Positions 43,689 through 54,335 of a stretch of 64,000 nt of DNA are shown in pieces (positions within the stretch are counted from its first letter, which is position 1; every line of letters starts with the position of its first letter). The notes under the pieces are model-generated. The model was given only the letters and a program-made list of their open reading frames with translations. It made no database searches and was not told the origin of the DNA. The DNA comes from Virgibacillus proomii (GTDB taxonomy: Bacteria > Bacillota > Bacilli > Bacillales > Amphibacillaceae), in NCBI RefSeq assembly GCF_900162615.1, contig NZ_FUFN01000010.1, forward strand, positions 2,448,519-2,512,518. The letters are read 5' to 3'. The position numbers and the translations under genes are program-made.

Positions 43689-46031
43689 CTATTTCAAGCG
43701 AATGACAGTTACACCACTGCCGCCTTCTCCAGATTCTCCCGGTCGTGAATCTGCAATTCTTGGGTGCTGCTTTACATATTCCTGCACTCCTTTTCGTAAA
43801 GCGCCTGTACCTTTACCATGGATAATAGAAACGCGAGAGTAACCAGCTAGTAGTACATCATCAATATATTTTTCTAACTTTAATAACGCATCTTCTACTC
43901 GCTCTCCACGTAAATCAATCTCTGTTTTCACGTGATAGTTTGCACCTTTAATCGTTGTAATTGGCTGGTGATACGTTTCTTGTTGTTTTCCTATATACTG
44001 TAAATCTTTACGGTTTACTTTTACTTTCATAATTCCAACTTGTACCAAATACTCTTTATCATTTATCTTTTCCAGCACAGACCCCTGCTGATTGGCTGTT
44101 AGTAACTTAACTTCATCCCCAGGGTGAAGCTCTTGTTGTCGCTGTTTTTTATCACGTTGATTTCCTGTTTGTTGAGCAGTCAGTTTAGGTTCGGCAGCAT
44201 CAAGCATTTTTTTCGCTTCAATCCACTCATGTTCCTTCCATTTTGTGTCTGTTTTCATGTTACGAAGCTCTCCTACAATTATCTCTGCTTCTTCTCGAGC
44301 TTTTTCAATCGCTTTAGCTGCTTTTTCTTCTGCTCTTTTATATAGTAATTCTCGTTTATTTTCCCATTGATCCCATGCTGCCTGTAAATCACGATGGATT
44401 TTTTCTGCCTCTATTAAAAGCTCATGTGCTTTTTTATACTCTTTTTCTGCATTGATTTGCGATTTTTCCAAAGAAGTGATCATATTTTCTACACTTTTTG
44501 AATCCATTCCGATATATGATGTAGCTTGCTCGATTAATCGGTCGGGCAAACCTAATCGTTTCGAAATTTCAAACGCATTACTTCGTCCAGGAACACCTAA
44601 CAATAGGCGATAAGTTGGCCTTAGTGTTTGTACATCAAATTCTACGGAAGCATTCACCACTTGCTTTCGATTATACCCATATGCTTTTAATTCAGGATAA
44701 TGCGTTGTCGCAATGACACGTGCTTGACGATGAATGACCTCATCTAGAATGGCCATCGCAAGCGCAGCCCCTTCTTGCGGATCAGTCCCAGAACCTAATT
44801 CATCAAACAATACGAGCGTGTCTTCATCTATATGCCTTAAAATTTCTACAATCGTGGTCATATGTGAGGAAAACGTACTTAAATTTTGTTCAATGGATTG
44901 CTCATCTCCGATATCTGCATAGACATGTTTAAAGACAGCTAATTCACATCCGTCTTGTGCGGGTACTTGCAAGCCGGCTTGTGCCATCAGCGTACAAAGT
45001 CCCACCATCTTTAATGTAACGGTTTTCCCACCTGTATTTGGACCGGTAATCACAATTGCTGTAAATTCTTTACCAATCTCAATATCATTTGCCACAACCT
45101 GATTTGGATCAATCAATGGATGACGCGCTTGTTTCATATTGATTATTCCGTTATTATTTATCTTTGGCATAGACGCTTTCATGGACTGACCCAGTTTGGC
45201 ACGTGCAAACATACCATCTAGCTTGGCGAGAACTTGTACATTCTGTTCTAAATGTATTTCTTCATTGGCGATTTGTGCACTCAGGTCTCTTAATATTCGG
45301 TTCATTTCTTGTTTTTCTTTTGCTGTTGCTTCTTGGAGTTGGTTATTTAAATCCACAACTGCTTTCGGTTCCATAAATAACGTCTGCCCAGAAGCTGATT
45401 GGTCATGAACAATCCCGCCAATGGCACCTCGATATTCTTGTTTTACCGGAAGAACATAACGATCATTACGGATTGTAATAATTGCATCGGATAGTTTATT
45501 TGCTTGTGTCTTAATAAAACTGTCTAACCTGTCTCTTACTCTGCTTTCAAGCATCCGAATGGAGGAACGAATTCCACGTAACTTTTCGGAAGCACTATCC
45601 ATAATATGACCATGATCATCAATACAACTATTAATTTGCTGTTCTAATTCTCGTAATGGGGCGATCTGCTCTACGAAGGAACGGATTATTGGTAAATCCT
45701 CCTCTAAATTCTCTATAAATACTTTTGCTCTTCTCCCACCGTAAATCGTACTGGAAACATCCATACATTCTGTCGTTGAAAGTACACCGCCAATGGCAGC
45801 TCGTTTTATGCTAGTACGAATATCAACAATTCCGCCTAAGGGTAGTGTTTTATTCAGACGTTGAACGTGTACCGCTTCATCTGTTTCCTTTTGCAGCTGC
45901 TTAACTTCCTCTATATTTATCGATGGCTTAACCTGTTTGGTTAGCTCTTTACCGATTGTTGTTTCCGCATAGCTTGTCAAACGCTCAATAATTTTATCAA
46001 ACTCAAGTACGCGAAGCATACGTTCGTTCAT
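43689..46031 (-). CDS. mutS2: Endonuclease MutS2
   Basis: A 780-residue MutS homologue without the mismatch-recognition N-domain, acting in recombination control or as a ribosome-collision splitting factor. It has MutS core helices (1-300), an ATPase with Walker [14 protein letters not shown] (about 332), Walker [20 protein letters not shown] (about 403), a long coiled-coil (about 515-610), a KOW-like LHPGDEV segment and a C-terminal Smr nuclease domain ([35 protein letters not shown], about 705-775). Start follows AAAGGAG. Confidence 0.96.
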   Translation of the reverse strand: MNERMLRVLEFDKIIERLTSYAETTIGKELTKQVKPSINIEEVKQLQKETDEAVHVQRLNKTLPLGGIVDIRTSIKRAAIGGVLSTTECMDVSSTIYGGRRAKVFIENLEEDLPIIRSFVEQIAPLRELEQQINSCIDDHGHIMDSASEKLRGIRSSIRMLESRVRDRLDSFIKTQANKLSDAIITIRNDRYVLPVKQEYRGAIGGIVHDQSASGQTLFMEPKAVVDLNNQLQEATAKEKQEMNRILRDLSAQIANEEIHLEQNVQVLAKLDGMFARAKLGQSMKASMPKINNNGIINMKQARHPLIDPNQVVANDIEIGKEFTAIVITGPNTGGKTVTLKMVGLCTLMAQAGLQVPAQDGCELAVFKHVYADIGDEQSIEQNLSTFSSHMTTIVEILRHIDEDTLVLFDELGSGTDPQEGAALAMAILDEVIHRQARVIATTHYPELKAYGYNRKQVVNASVEFDVQTLRPTYRLLLGVPGRSNAFEISKRLGLPDRLIEQATSYIGMDSKSVENMITSLEKSQINAEKEYKKAHELLIEAEKIHRDLQAAWDQWENKRELLYKRAEEKAAKAIEKAREEAEIIVGELRNMKTDTKWKEHEWIEAKKMLDAAEPKLTAQQTGNQRDKKQRQQELHPGDEVKLLTANQQGSVLEKINDKEYLVQVGIMKVKVNRKDLQYIGKQQETYHQPITTIKGANYHVKTEIDLRGERVEDALLKLEKYIDDVLLAGYSRVSIIHGKGTGALRKGVQEYVKQHPRIADSRPGESGEGGSGVTVIRLK

Positions 46032-46067
46032 GTAAATGACTCCTTTAAAATGCTTTCCATCACTCTA

Positions 46068-47786
46068 TTATTTATTACGATTAAAATAATCTTTTAATGC
46101 TTGCACAGACCACGTATTCATCACCGTTTCTTTTTTTATCCAACCTTTTCTGGCAATGCCAACACCATACTTCATATGTTCTAACATCTGATAATTATGA
46201 GCATCTGTATTAATGGCTAATGTAACACCTGCAGCTTGTGCTTTTTTCGCCCATTCATACGATAAGTCCAACCGATTTGGGTTTGCATTGATTTCCAAAG
46301 CTGTATTCGTTGCTTTTGCTTTTTCAATTAGTTTATCTACGTTAACTTGATAACCAGGGCGTCTGCCAATTAACCTTCCTGTTGGATGAGCAATTAACGA
46401 AACATAAGGATTTTCTAATGCTGCTTCTAAACGATACATAATTTGCTCTTCGGTTTGATTAAAACTGGAATGAATCGAAGCAATGACAAAGTCAAGTTCC
46501 TTAAGAAATGTATCCGAAAAGTCGAGCTTTCCATCAGGAAGTATATCCATCTCTACTCCTGTAAAAATATGAATATCCGGGTATTTTTCATTTAAATTAG
46601 CAATTTCTTCACATTGTTTCCGCAGTCTGGTTTCATTAAGTCCATTCGCTACTCTTAAAAACTTAGAATGATCCGTAATGGCGATAAAATCATATGATTT
46701 GTTTCTCGCCTGCACAACCATTTCCTCTAATGATTGCGCGCCATCACTCCATGTGGTATGCATATGGAAATCGCCTTTTATATCTTGGAGCTCAATTAGC
46801 CGATAAGGTTTTTTAAATATTTCTGTTTCTCCTGTATTTTCTCTTACTTCAGGCGGAATGTAATGTAAGTCAAAATGGTTAAAGAATTCCTCTTCTGTCA
46901 TAAAGGTGATTACTTCACCCGTCTCTTCGTTTTCAACACCATACTCATTAATCTTTTCTCCTTGTGCTTTAGCTAATTGACGCATCGCTACATTATGCTC
47001 TTTAGAGCCAGTAAAGTGATGTAAGGTTGTCGCAAACTCTTCCTTCTTCACAATCCGAAAGTCTACATTGATATCGTAAACATCTTCTATAACAATGGAT
47101 ATCTTTGTTTCGCCTTTAGCAATAACCTCTTTGCTATTTTCTATTGATAATAACGCATCTCGTACAGCTTCAGGTTCATCTGTGGCAATAATAAAATCAA
47201 GATCTTTTATCGTTTCTTTCATTCTTCGCAAGCTTCCTGCTCGGGAAAAACGATCAATTTCTTCTATTTTTTTCAAATAGCTCTCAAGTCTTTCAGCGAT
47301 TGGTAGCATCATAGCAATAGGTAAACGTGCGGGACGCTTTCCTGCTTCATTCAAAGCAGCTAAGATGTTTTCCACTGTTTTTTTCCCAAACCCCGGCAGT
47401 TCCTCAACCTTTCCTTGCTCACAAGCATGCTTTAAGGTTTCAGCATCCGTTACTCCGAGCTCTTGGTAAAGTTTTGCTAATTTCTTTCCACCTAGTCCAG
47501 GGAGCTCTAATAATGGAATTAAACCATTTGGTACTTGTTTTTCAAGTTCTGATAACGTTTGTGATTCCCCTGTTTGTATATATTCTTGAATAACAGCATT
47601 TGTTCCTTTTCCTATTCCTTTTATTTTCGTAAAATCATGAATATCATCGAGAGAACGGTTATCCCTTTCTAAAGCTTGTGCAGCTTTACGGTAAGCGCTG
47701 ATCTTAAATGGATTTTCTCCTTGTAATTCAAGATATATTGCTATTTTCTCCATTAACCGAATGACATCTTTTTTATTAATCCCCAT
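46068..47786 (-). CDS. polX: DNA polymerase/3'-5' exonuclease PolX
   Basis: A 572-residue family X repair polymerase. The N-terminal polX part (1-315) has helix-hairpin-helix motifs (FTKIKGIGKGTNAVI, LELPGLGGKKLAKLY, LPGFGKKTVENIL) and the metal-binding LDFIIATDEPEAV, whose first Asp remains while the second catalytic position is in DINVDFRI. The C-terminal PHP domain (335-570) has GDFHMHTTWSDG, AITDHS, VEMDI, IASIHSSF and NTDAH metal ligands giving exonuclease/AP-endonuclease activity. Full length and in the conserved zapA-cvpA-polX-mutS2 order. Confidence 0.95.
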   Translation of the reverse strand: MGINKKDVIRLMEKIAIYLELQGENPFKISAYRKAAQALERDNRSLDDIHDFTKIKGIGKGTNAVIQEYIQTGESQTLSELEKQVPNGLIPLLELPGLGGKKLAKLYQELGVTDAETLKHACEQGKVEELPGFGKKTVENILAALNEAGKRPARLPIAMMLPIAERLESYLKKIEEIDRFSRAGSLRRMKETIKDLDFIIATDEPEAVRDALLSIENSKEVIAKGETKISIVIEDVYDINVDFRIVKKEEFATTLHHFTGSKEHNVAMRQLAKAQGEKINEYGVENEETGEVITFMTEEEFFNHFDLHYIPPEVRENTGETEIFKKPYRLIELQDIKGDFHMHTTWSDGAQSLEEMVVQARNKSYDFIAITDHSKFLRVANGLNETRLRKQCEEIANLNEKYPDIHIFTGVEMDILPDGKLDFSDTFLKELDFVIASIHSSFNQTEEQIMYRLEAALENPYVSLIAHPTGRLIGRRPGYQVNVDKLIEKAKATNTALEINANPNRLDLSYEWAKKAQAAGVTLAINTDAHNYQMLEHMKYGVGIARKGWIKKETVMNTWSVQALKDYFNRNK

Positions 47787-47913
47787 ATACTCTCACCCTA
47801 TTTGTATATCATTGATAAAGTTCTACACAACTACATCATACCTATAGTATATCAATAAATCTTAGCAGCATCTGTAAACAAACCTCCTGCGTTATTTTAC
47901 AAGTCTCTAAGTT

Positions 47914-48064
47914 TTTATCCCGCCTGTAAGGTGCCGTAAGTCTCACACTTTTAAGCCTAAGCTGATACAAAAGTATTTAAGTGGGAGAAAACGGCACCTA
48001 AAGGCCCGATTCGTTCATCTAACATTTCTTGTAAAAGCTCCAAGAAATGAAGTTTCACTTTATC
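47914..48064 (-). repeat. Structured dispersed repeat, family 1, copy C
   Basis: Minus-strand copy with hairpin CATTTCTTGGAGC-TTTTAC-AAGAAATG and the GGTGCCGT/ACGGCACC pairing intact. Head-to-tail with copy D. Confidence 0.88.
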
Positions 48065-48209
48065 CCGCCTGTAAGGTAACCGTAAGTCTCACACTTTTAA
48101 GCCTAAGCTGGTACAAAAGAATCTAAGTGGGAGAAAACGGCACCTAAAGGCCCGATTCGTTCATCTAACATTTCTTGTAAAAGCTCCAAGAAATGAAGTA
48201 TCACTTTAT
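48058..48209 (-). repeat. Structured dispersed repeat, family 1, copy D
   Basis: Nearly identical to copy C and joined through a shared CTTTAT (ATAAAG) end. One arm of the long-range pairing is altered (GGTAACCGT for GGTGCCGT). Confidence 0.88.
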
Positions 48210-48237
48210 ACAGTTGAGCCGCTTACTTACTTTGTCC

Positions 48238-48332
48238 TTAGAAAAACATGGCTTATGGCCAAGTCCTTGGCGAAAGCCGTAGTTTTTCTTATACTATAAA
48301 CCATAGAAATTTATACTTTCCTATAGTGTAAA
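48238..48332 (+). repeat. Repeat family 2, uninterrupted copy
   Basis: Reads AGAAAAACATGGCTTATGGC...AGTTTTTCTTATACTATAAA...ACTTTCCTATAGTGT. Internal short hairpins (TGGC-TTA-TGGCCA region; GGCGAAAGCC) suggest RNA or cruciform structure. Equivalent to the interrupted copy near 42.7-43.0 kb. Confidence 0.75.
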
Positions 48333-48405
48333 AAAGACTGATCCGATTCAGTTAATAATTGTATGCTTCATACAATACACCTGATAATACGAATCAGCCC
48401 TTTGT

Positions 48406-48969
48406 TCAAGTTTGTAAATTTTGGAATACACCTGCCATATTTGTTAGCCAAAGCTCTTTGATTTTTTCCGATAGAAAAGGTGTATGTTCAATGATGAATA
48501 AAGCAACTGTTGAATCATTAACCCATGATTGGACTTGCGCAACCGGAATTAACGCGGCAATGTAAAGCACGATAAAAAGCAGCAAATATATTTCAAGAAA
48601 GCCCAATATAGCTCCAAGCAGCTTATTAATGGAGTTTAAAACAGGCAATGATGCTACAAAGTCAAGCATGGATGCAATAATTTGCAATACAATTTTAACA
48701 GCTAAAAAAATGAGGAAAAACGCAATCGCATTATAGAAGCCCTTCTCAAGCGGCAAGTTTTGTAAAAAATCAGCCCACTTCCCACTCTCCCCCAAATCTG
48801 GATAAGGAATCCATAATGACAGTTGTGGACCCAGCTCATCGTAGTAGAGTGCTGCAACTACAAATGCAGCAATAAAACCGATGAGATGGAATAATTGCAA
48901 GATAAATCCTCTTTTTAGTCCTCTTAAAAAACCGAACAACAATATAAGTAACAATAATATACTAATCAT
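48406..48969 (-). CDS. yshB: CvpA-family membrane protein (YshB)
   Basis: A 187-residue protein with four transmembrane helices and the CvpA family N-terminus (ISILLLLILLFGFLRGLKRG), then FIAAFVVAALYYDEL and LNKLLGAILGFLEIYL-type segments (LNSINKLLGAILGFLEIYLL). CvpA was linked to colicin V production in E. coli, but its role in Bacillaceae is unknown. It is 21 bp after zapA and probably co-transcribed. Confidence 0.9.
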   Translation of the reverse strand: MISILLLLILLFGFLRGLKRGFILQLFHLIGFIAAFVVAALYYDELGPQLSLWIPYPDLGESGKWADFLQNLPLEKGFYNAIAFFLIFLAVKIVLQIIASMLDFVASLPVLNSINKLLGAILGFLEIYLLLFIVLYIAALIPVAQVQSWVNDSTVALFIIEHTPFLSEKIKELWLTNMAGVFQNLQT

Positions 48970-48990
48970 AGACGGTGTTCCTCTTTCTAG

Positions 48991-49254
48991 TTAGTCTTTC
49001 TCTTTCCTCTTCATGGAACCCAATAAAGAGGCATAGTCTTCTTTTAACTTCAAATAATCATTCATTGTATTTATAGCGGTTAAAACAGCCAACCTCGTTG
49101 TATCTAACTGTCGATTTGCTTCATGAATTTCAGTCATTTTCTGATCGACTAAACTGGCTACTAATTTAATATGACTTTGTGGTTCTGTGCCGATAATCGT
49201 ATAGGTTCGATTGTGTATTTCTACAGTTGTACGTGTTTTTTCATCCTGGGTCAC
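48991..49254 (-). CDS. zapA: Cell division protein ZapA
   Basis: An 87-residue FtsZ-ring stabiliser. The N-terminal beta-hairpin (TTVEIHNRTYTIIGTEPQSH) is followed by a long coiled-coil helix (AVLTAINTMNDYLKLKEDY). The start is GTG behind GGGGAGGA. It diverges from rnhC, as in B. subtilis, with a 240-bp shared upstream region. Confidence 0.93.
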   Translation of the reverse strand: MTQDEKTRTTVEIHNRTYTIIGTEPQSHIKLVASLVDQKMTEIHEANRQLDTTRLAVLTAINTMNDYLKLKEDYASLLGSMKRKEKD

Positions 49255-49493
49255 GTGTTAATCCTCCCCAAATAAGAAAAATTGTTCACCTTATCTTAAC
49301 ATGAAGTGAGACATTTAGGAAACTATCCATTACTGTCATGAATGATTCCCAATTTTCTGTTAGCTATTTGCTCTACTGACTGATTTACTATAGTATAAAG
49401 GAATGTGACAGTTTGTAAACAACGAATTTATTCAACCGGGCAAAAGTTAATGGTTACCGTGAAATTGAACAGTAAAGATTGGAGAGAAATAGG

Positions 49494-50429
49494 ATGTCTC
49501 AGCTTGTTTATAAATTTTCTGCAAATAAGATACAGCAGATGAAAGAATTTTATACTTCTTTCTCTTTGGCTCCACCACCAGGAGCAATATTCCGGGCAAA
49601 GACGAAAGATGCAGTGATTACTGCCTACAAATCAGGAAAAGTGTTATTCCAGGGCAGCTCACCTGAAAAGGAAGCAGCAAATTGGCTTGATGAAGCGCAA
49701 AGAGTGGAATCAAAAGCTAAAACAATAAAGCAAAAACCAAATCATTCCTACGTTCCAAGCCCTGACTTATTCAACCAAAACCATATTGGAACAGATGAAG
49801 CCGGTACAGGCGATTATTTCGGCCCTATTACGGTAGCTGGTGTGTATCTTACAGAAACAAATATGGTTCAACTGAAATCGGAGGGTGTAACAGATTCAAA
49901 AGCATTAACTGATAAAAAAATTCGTGAATTGGCCAATACCATTTTAACAAGGAAAATTCCTTATGCTTCAGCCATTCTGCATAATAAAAAATACAATGCA
50001 TTGCAAAAGCAAGGGTGGTCACAAGGAAAAATGAAAGCAATGCTTCATCACCACGTGATTCGTCAGTTATTAAATAAAATTGGCGATACACCTAACCAAG
50101 GTATCATTATTGATCAATTTTGTGAACCGGCTGTTTATCAAAAATATTTAATGTCTGAAAAACAAACGTTGGCTCCTTCAACCTTTTTTTTAACAAAAGC
50201 TGAAAGTTATTCAACAGCCGTTGCAGCAGCATCTATTTTAGCTCGTGCCAGTTTTTTAAACCAAATGGATAAACTCTCCAAACAATTAGGGTTAGAACTG
50301 CCAAAAGGTGCTGCTCCAAAGGTAGACCGTATCATTGCAAAAATTATAATCGAGTATGGTGCAGACATATTGGATTCTTATGCAAAGGTTCATTTTAAAA
50401 ATACAAAAAAAGCTTACGCATATTTGTAA
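49494..50429 (+). CDS. rnhC: Ribonuclease HIII
   Basis: A 311-residue Mg-dependent nuclease cleaving the RNA of RNA-DNA hybrids. The N-terminal TBP-like substrate-binding domain (1-80) precedes the RNase H fold with GTDEAGTGDYFGPITVAGVY (about 99-118) carrying the first acidic pair, VTDSKALTD near 139 and IIDQFCEP near 203. The GTDEAGTGD form separates RNase HIII from HII. ATG at 49494 follows GGAGAG; an earlier ATG at 49479 has no good site. Confidence 0.96.
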   Translation: MSQLVYKFSANKIQQMKEFYTSFSLAPPPGAIFRAKTKDAVITAYKSGKVLFQGSSPEKEAANWLDEAQRVESKAKTIKQKPNHSYVPSPDLFNQNHIGTDEAGTGDYFGPITVAGVYLTETNMVQLKSEGVTDSKALTDKKIRELANTILTRKIPYASAILHNKKYNALQKQGWSQGKMKAMLHHHVIRQLLNKIGDTPNQGIIIDQFCEPAVYQKYLMSEKQTLAPSTFFLTKAESYSTAVAAASILARASFLNQMDKLSKQLGLELPKGAAPKVDRIIAKIIIEYGADILDSYAKVHFKNTKKAYAYL

Positions 50430-50484
50430 CTATAGTATTAACTTAGTTAAGTGGCGTTTATATGGTTATACTTATTTCCTTGAA

Positions 50485-50524
50485 AAGACAGCAAATCACA
50501 ATTGTTGAATTGCTGTCTTTGTTA
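50485..50524 (+). terminator. Terminator after rnhC
   Basis: AAGACAGCAA (50485-50494) pairs with TTGCTGTCTT (50510-50519), followed by TGTT. Confidence 0.7.
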
Positions 50525-50586
50525 TTGGGATGATCACAAACTAAAGCCACTAGATGCAGGTTGCTCGTTAGTCGAAAGCTTCGTCT

Positions 50587-53013
50587 TTAAGAACGAATAT
50601 ACGCTTGATATTTTTCTTTTACAGCGTCAATGATGTGATCATAGGAAGCTTGGATTTCATCATCCGTTAATGTTTTTTCAGGATGTTGATAAACAATATG
50701 ATAGGCAACCGACTTCTTCCCTACTTCTAAATTTTCACCTTCATATACATCAAAGACAGAAACATCTTTTACCAGTGGTTTTCCAACTTCTTCAATTACT
50801 TTTTTAATATCATCTGCCAAAATGCTTTGATCAATTACAAAAGCAATATCCCGACCAATCGAAGGATATTTTGGAACTTCTTGATAAGATGTTACAGGTT
50901 TATAGGCAGCCAACAGTCCTTCTAAGTTGATATCAAAAACATACGTTTCTTTTAAATCCCATTGGTTTTGGATGCGCGGATGTACTTGCCCTAAAAACCC
51001 AATCGTTTTACCTTGTAAATGAAGGGATGCTGTTCTGCCTGGATGCATATCTTTATGCTTGAATGGCTTATACTCCACAGAAAAGCCAAGATAATCAAAT
51101 AATCTCTCTAAAATTCCTTTTACCACATAAAAATCCACCTGTTTTTTCTCTTGCTGCCACGGATGATGAAGCCAATTTCCAGTAAGTGCTCCAGCCAGAC
51201 GCAAGCGCTCATCCGGTTGCTTCGTTAAGACGCTCTCTTGTGTAAGAAAAGTTTTACCAATTTCATAATATCCTAAGTCTAGTTGGTTTCTTGCTTTATT
51301 ATAGGCAAGCACTCGTAAGATTTCTGGTAAAAGACTTAATCGTAAATATTTATGATCTTCGCTCATCGGTAAGGCTAATTGAATTGGCATATAGTTTGCT
51401 TCACTAACCTCAGGACTGATTAATTGATCCTTTGTTTCTTCACTGATTAGAGAATACGTACGACTTTCCATCAGTCCCGCACCTTCTAATAATTTTTTAA
51501 TATTACGAATCAATTGCTGTCTTTCTGTTAATCCGCCTGCTTGACCAACACCATCTGGAAGGGTATAAGGAAGATTATCATACCCATATATTCTTGCCAC
51601 TTCTTCCAGCATATCCTCGAATATAGCAATGTCACCTCTACGTGTTGGTACATATACAATAAACATAGAATTCTTTTGTTCATAGTTAAACTTTAAGCGT
51701 TTCAACACATCTTTTACATCGTCAGTTTGTAAATTTGTTCCTAAACGTCTATTCATCTCATGCATATCCATTTCAACTTGTTTCTCAGAGCGATCAAGCT
51801 GATCGAATTCAACAATACCTGATAAAATAGTTGCGCCTGCATATTTTTCCAATAACTCACAAGCACGAATTCCTGCTTCCTTTACTCGATCCGGATCAAC
51901 TCCTTTTGTGAATCGGGTACTGGATTCGCTGCGTAACCCTGTTGCCTTTACAGCATTGGTCACCACATCACCTGTAAAATATGCAGCTTCTAATAAAACA
52001 TTTTTCGTAGAATCAGTCACTTCTGTAGACAGTCCACCCATAACTCCAGCTAATGCAATGGGCTCTGTTCCATTCGTGATAACTAAATGATCATGAGACA
52101 AAATGCGTTCTTGTTCATCTAAGGTTACCAATACTTCTTTATCCTTTGCACGACGAACAGTGATTTGATCCGAATTCAATTTATCATAATCAAACGCATG
52201 TAATGGTTGACCATATTCTAATAATACATAATTCGTTATATCTACAACATTATTAATCGGACGAATTCCTGCAGCAATCAAATAATTACTCATCCATAAT
52301 GGGGAAGGTTTAATCGTCACATCACGAATAATAAACGCTCCGTAATATGGATTATCTTCGGGTGCTTCCACTCGGACGGAAATAAAATCCTGTGCAGCTT
52401 CTTCCGCCATTGTTGGCGCAGGGTTTGGCAACTGTACCGGCTGATCTAAAATAGCAGCAACTTCATAAGCGACACCCAGCATGGATAAACAGTCAGCTCG
52501 GTTTGGTGTTAAATCAAATTCTAAAATAGCATCATTCAAGTTTAATAACGATTCTACCGGCTCACCAACCGTCACATCTTCCGGAAATACATAAATTCCA
52601 TCTGCTGTATCCTTTGGTACATATTTTTCTTCTATTCCTAATTCCTTCAACGAGCAAATCATTCCATTCGATTCAACACCACGCAATTTGGCTTTTTTTA
52701 TTTTAAAATTTCCTGGAAGTACTGCTCCCGGCTTCGCAACGGCTACTTTTTGTCCTTGAGCTACATTAGGTGCACCACATATAATTTGTAACGTTTCATC
52801 TCCAACATCTACTTGACATAAATGAAGCTTATCTGCATTTGGATGTTTTTCACAAGATTCCACATAGCCAACAACTACGTTCTCACTCTTTTCAGCAACA
52901 TACTCAATACCATCTACTTCAATTCCTGTTTTGGTTATTTTTTCTGCCAATACTTTTGGATCCATATCTTTAATATCCACATAATTTTTTAGCCAATTTA
53001 ATGATACGAACAT
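50587..53013 (-). CDS. pheT: Phenylalanyl-tRNA synthetase beta subunit
   Basis: An 808-residue subunit of the alpha2beta2 synthetase charging tRNA-Phe. Domains in order: B1/B8 N-terminus, EMAP-like tRNA-binding domain (about 40-150; VVVGYVESCEKHPNADKLHLCQV), B3/B4 editing domain that removes mischarged Tyr (about 210-400), B5, a catalytic-like core (about 480-680) and the C-terminal anticodon-binding FDX-ACB domain (YPSIGRDIAFVID). Starts 15 bp after pheS with GGGAGG. Confidence 0.97.
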   Translation of the reverse strand: MFVSLNWLKNYVDIKDMDPKVLAEKITKTGIEVDGIEYVAEKSENVVVGYVESCEKHPNADKLHLCQVDVGDETLQIICGAPNVAQGQKVAVAKPGAVLPGNFKIKKAKLRGVESNGMICSLKELGIEEKYVPKDTADGIYVFPEDVTVGEPVESLLNLNDAILEFDLTPNRADCLSMLGVAYEVAAILDQPVQLPNPAPTMAEEAAQDFISVRVEAPEDNPYYGAFIIRDVTIKPSPLWMSNYLIAAGIRPINNVVDITNYVLLEYGQPLHAFDYDKLNSDQITVRRAKDKEVLVTLDEQERILSHDHLVITNGTEPIALAGVMGGLSTEVTDSTKNVLLEAAYFTGDVVTNAVKATGLRSESSTRFTKGVDPDRVKEAGIRACELLEKYAGATILSGIVEFDQLDRSEKQVEMDMHEMNRRLGTNLQTDDVKDVLKRLKFNYEQKNSMFIVYVPTRRGDIAIFEDMLEEVARIYGYDNLPYTLPDGVGQAGGLTERQQLIRNIKKLLEGAGLMESRTYSLISEETKDQLISPEVSEANYMPIQLALPMSEDHKYLRLSLLPEILRVLAYNKARNQLDLGYYEIGKTFLTQESVLTKQPDERLRLAGALTGNWLHHPWQQEKKQVDFYVVKGILERLFDYLGFSVEYKPFKHKDMHPGRTASLHLQGKTIGFLGQVHPRIQNQWDLKETYVFDINLEGLLAAYKPVTSYQEVPKYPSIGRDIAFVIDQSILADDIKKVIEEVGKPLVKDVSVFDVYEGENLEVGKKSVAYHIVYQHPEKTLTDDEIQASYDHIIDAVKEKYQAYIRS

Positions 53014-53027
53014 ATTGATTTTCCTCC

Positions 53028-54062
53028 CTACGCATTATGATACTGTTTTAAAAAGCGAATATCATTTGTATAAAATTGACGAATGTCTTTTACGCCATAT
53101 TTAAGCATTGCAATTCGTTCTGGGCCCATACCAAATGCAAAACCACTATAAATATTCGGATCATAGCCGGCCCTAGAAAGCACATTTGGATGCACCATTC
53201 CAGCTCCTAGAATTTCAATCCAACCAGACCCTTTACAAATAGAGCAGCCTTTTCCTTGACAAATCTTACAAGAAATATCCATTTCTACCGACGGCTCTGT
53301 AAATGGGAAAAAGCTTGGACGTAAGCGAATGTCCCGGTCATTTCCAAACATTTTCTTAGCAAAGATATCTAATACTCCTTTTAAATCACTCATTCGAACA
53401 TGTTTATCTACATATAAACCTTCAATTTGCGTAAATTGATGGGAGTGAGTTGCATCATCTGTATCCCGACGATACACTTTACCTGGCGAGATCATTTTTA
53501 CCGGTCTATTTCCTCCATACGCTTCCATTGTTCTTGCTTGTACAGGAGATGTTTGTGTTCGCATTAGCAAATCTTTCGTAATAAAAAATGTGTCCTGCAT
53601 TTCTCTGGCGGGATGATTTTTCGGTAAATTTAAGGCTTCAAAATTATAGTAATCCGTCTCTACTTCTGGACCTTCCCTTACTTCAAAGCCCATTCCAATA
53701 AACAAATCTTCAATCTCTTCCATAATTTTCGTTAATAAATGCGGTCCACCTAATTTTATTGGCCGACCAGGAAGCGTTACATCGATTGCTTCTTGTTCTA
53801 ATTGTTTTTCTAATGCTATTTGCTCCAATTTTTCTATTTTTTCTTCTAAACTTGCGGTAATTTGTTGACGAACCGCATTAGCTAACTCACCTACAACAGG
53901 TCTTTCTTCTTTGGACAATTTGCCCATTCCACGGAGCACACTAGTTAAGGAACCCTTTTTCCCTAAATATGCTACTTTAATATCTTGCAGTTTTTTAATA
54001 TCTTCTGTTTTATTAATTTTTTCTAATGCTTCTATTTCAATTGCTTTCAATTGATCTTTCAT
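53028..54062 (-). CDS. pheS: Phenylalanyl-tRNA synthetase alpha subunit
   Basis: A 344-residue catalytic subunit. It has an N-terminal coiled-coil (1-85), then class II motifs: motif 1 [20 protein letters not shown] (about 110), motif 2 [26 protein letters not shown] (about 193-218), the cysteine cluster [17 protein letters not shown] (about 267-283) and motif 3 [16 protein letters not shown] (about 313). Regulated by a T-box leader, but 600 bp of repeat DNA separate leader and gene. Start follows GGAGGAG. Confidence 0.97.
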   Translation of the reverse strand: MKDQLKAIEIEALEKINKTEDIKKLQDIKVAYLGKKGSLTSVLRGMGKLSKEERPVVGELANAVRQQITASLEEKIEKLEQIALEKQLEQEAIDVTLPGRPIKLGGPHLLTKIMEEIEDLFIGMGFEVREGPEVETDYYNFEALNLPKNHPAREMQDTFFITKDLLMRTQTSPVQARTMEAYGGNRPVKMISPGKVYRRDTDDATHSHQFTQIEGLYVDKHVRMSDLKGVLDIFAKKMFGNDRDIRLRPSFFPFTEPSVEMDISCKICQGKGCSICKGSGWIEILGAGMVHPNVLSRAGYDPNIYSGFAFGMGPERIAMLKYGVKDIRQFYTNDIRFLKQYHNA

Positions 54063-54180
54063 TTTAGACTCCTCCTTCTTATTTTGAAATAATCATAGAA
54101 TACATCAAGTATTAGAAAAACTTGGCTTGTCGCCTAGTCTCTACACAGATTACTCAGGTATTCATGAAGTATGTGTTTCA

Positions 54181-54215
54181 AAAAGAGGATAACCAATTTT
54201 AAAATATCCTCTTTT
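54181..54215 (-). terminator. Terminator-like hairpin between T-box and pheS
   Basis: AAAAGAGGAT (54181-54190) pairs with ATCCTCTTTT (54206-54215); on the minus strand it is followed by TTTG after CTCTTTT. If active, it would stop transcripts before pheS. Confidence 0.6.
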
Positions 54216-54335
54216 ACTTAAATGGTTACAACATTAAAGCACCTCTATCTACTTTTTACCCCATAGCAAAGGCTAGAAGCGCTCAGTTAACGACGTACAA
54301 ACGGCAGATTTTCTGACGTGATTAAAGAAACTTCA

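Noticed and set aside
47914..48209. Tandem similar units considered as a CRISPR-like array
   Set aside because: Only two units of about 150 bp with internal hairpins; no short repeats with unique spacers and no cas genes.
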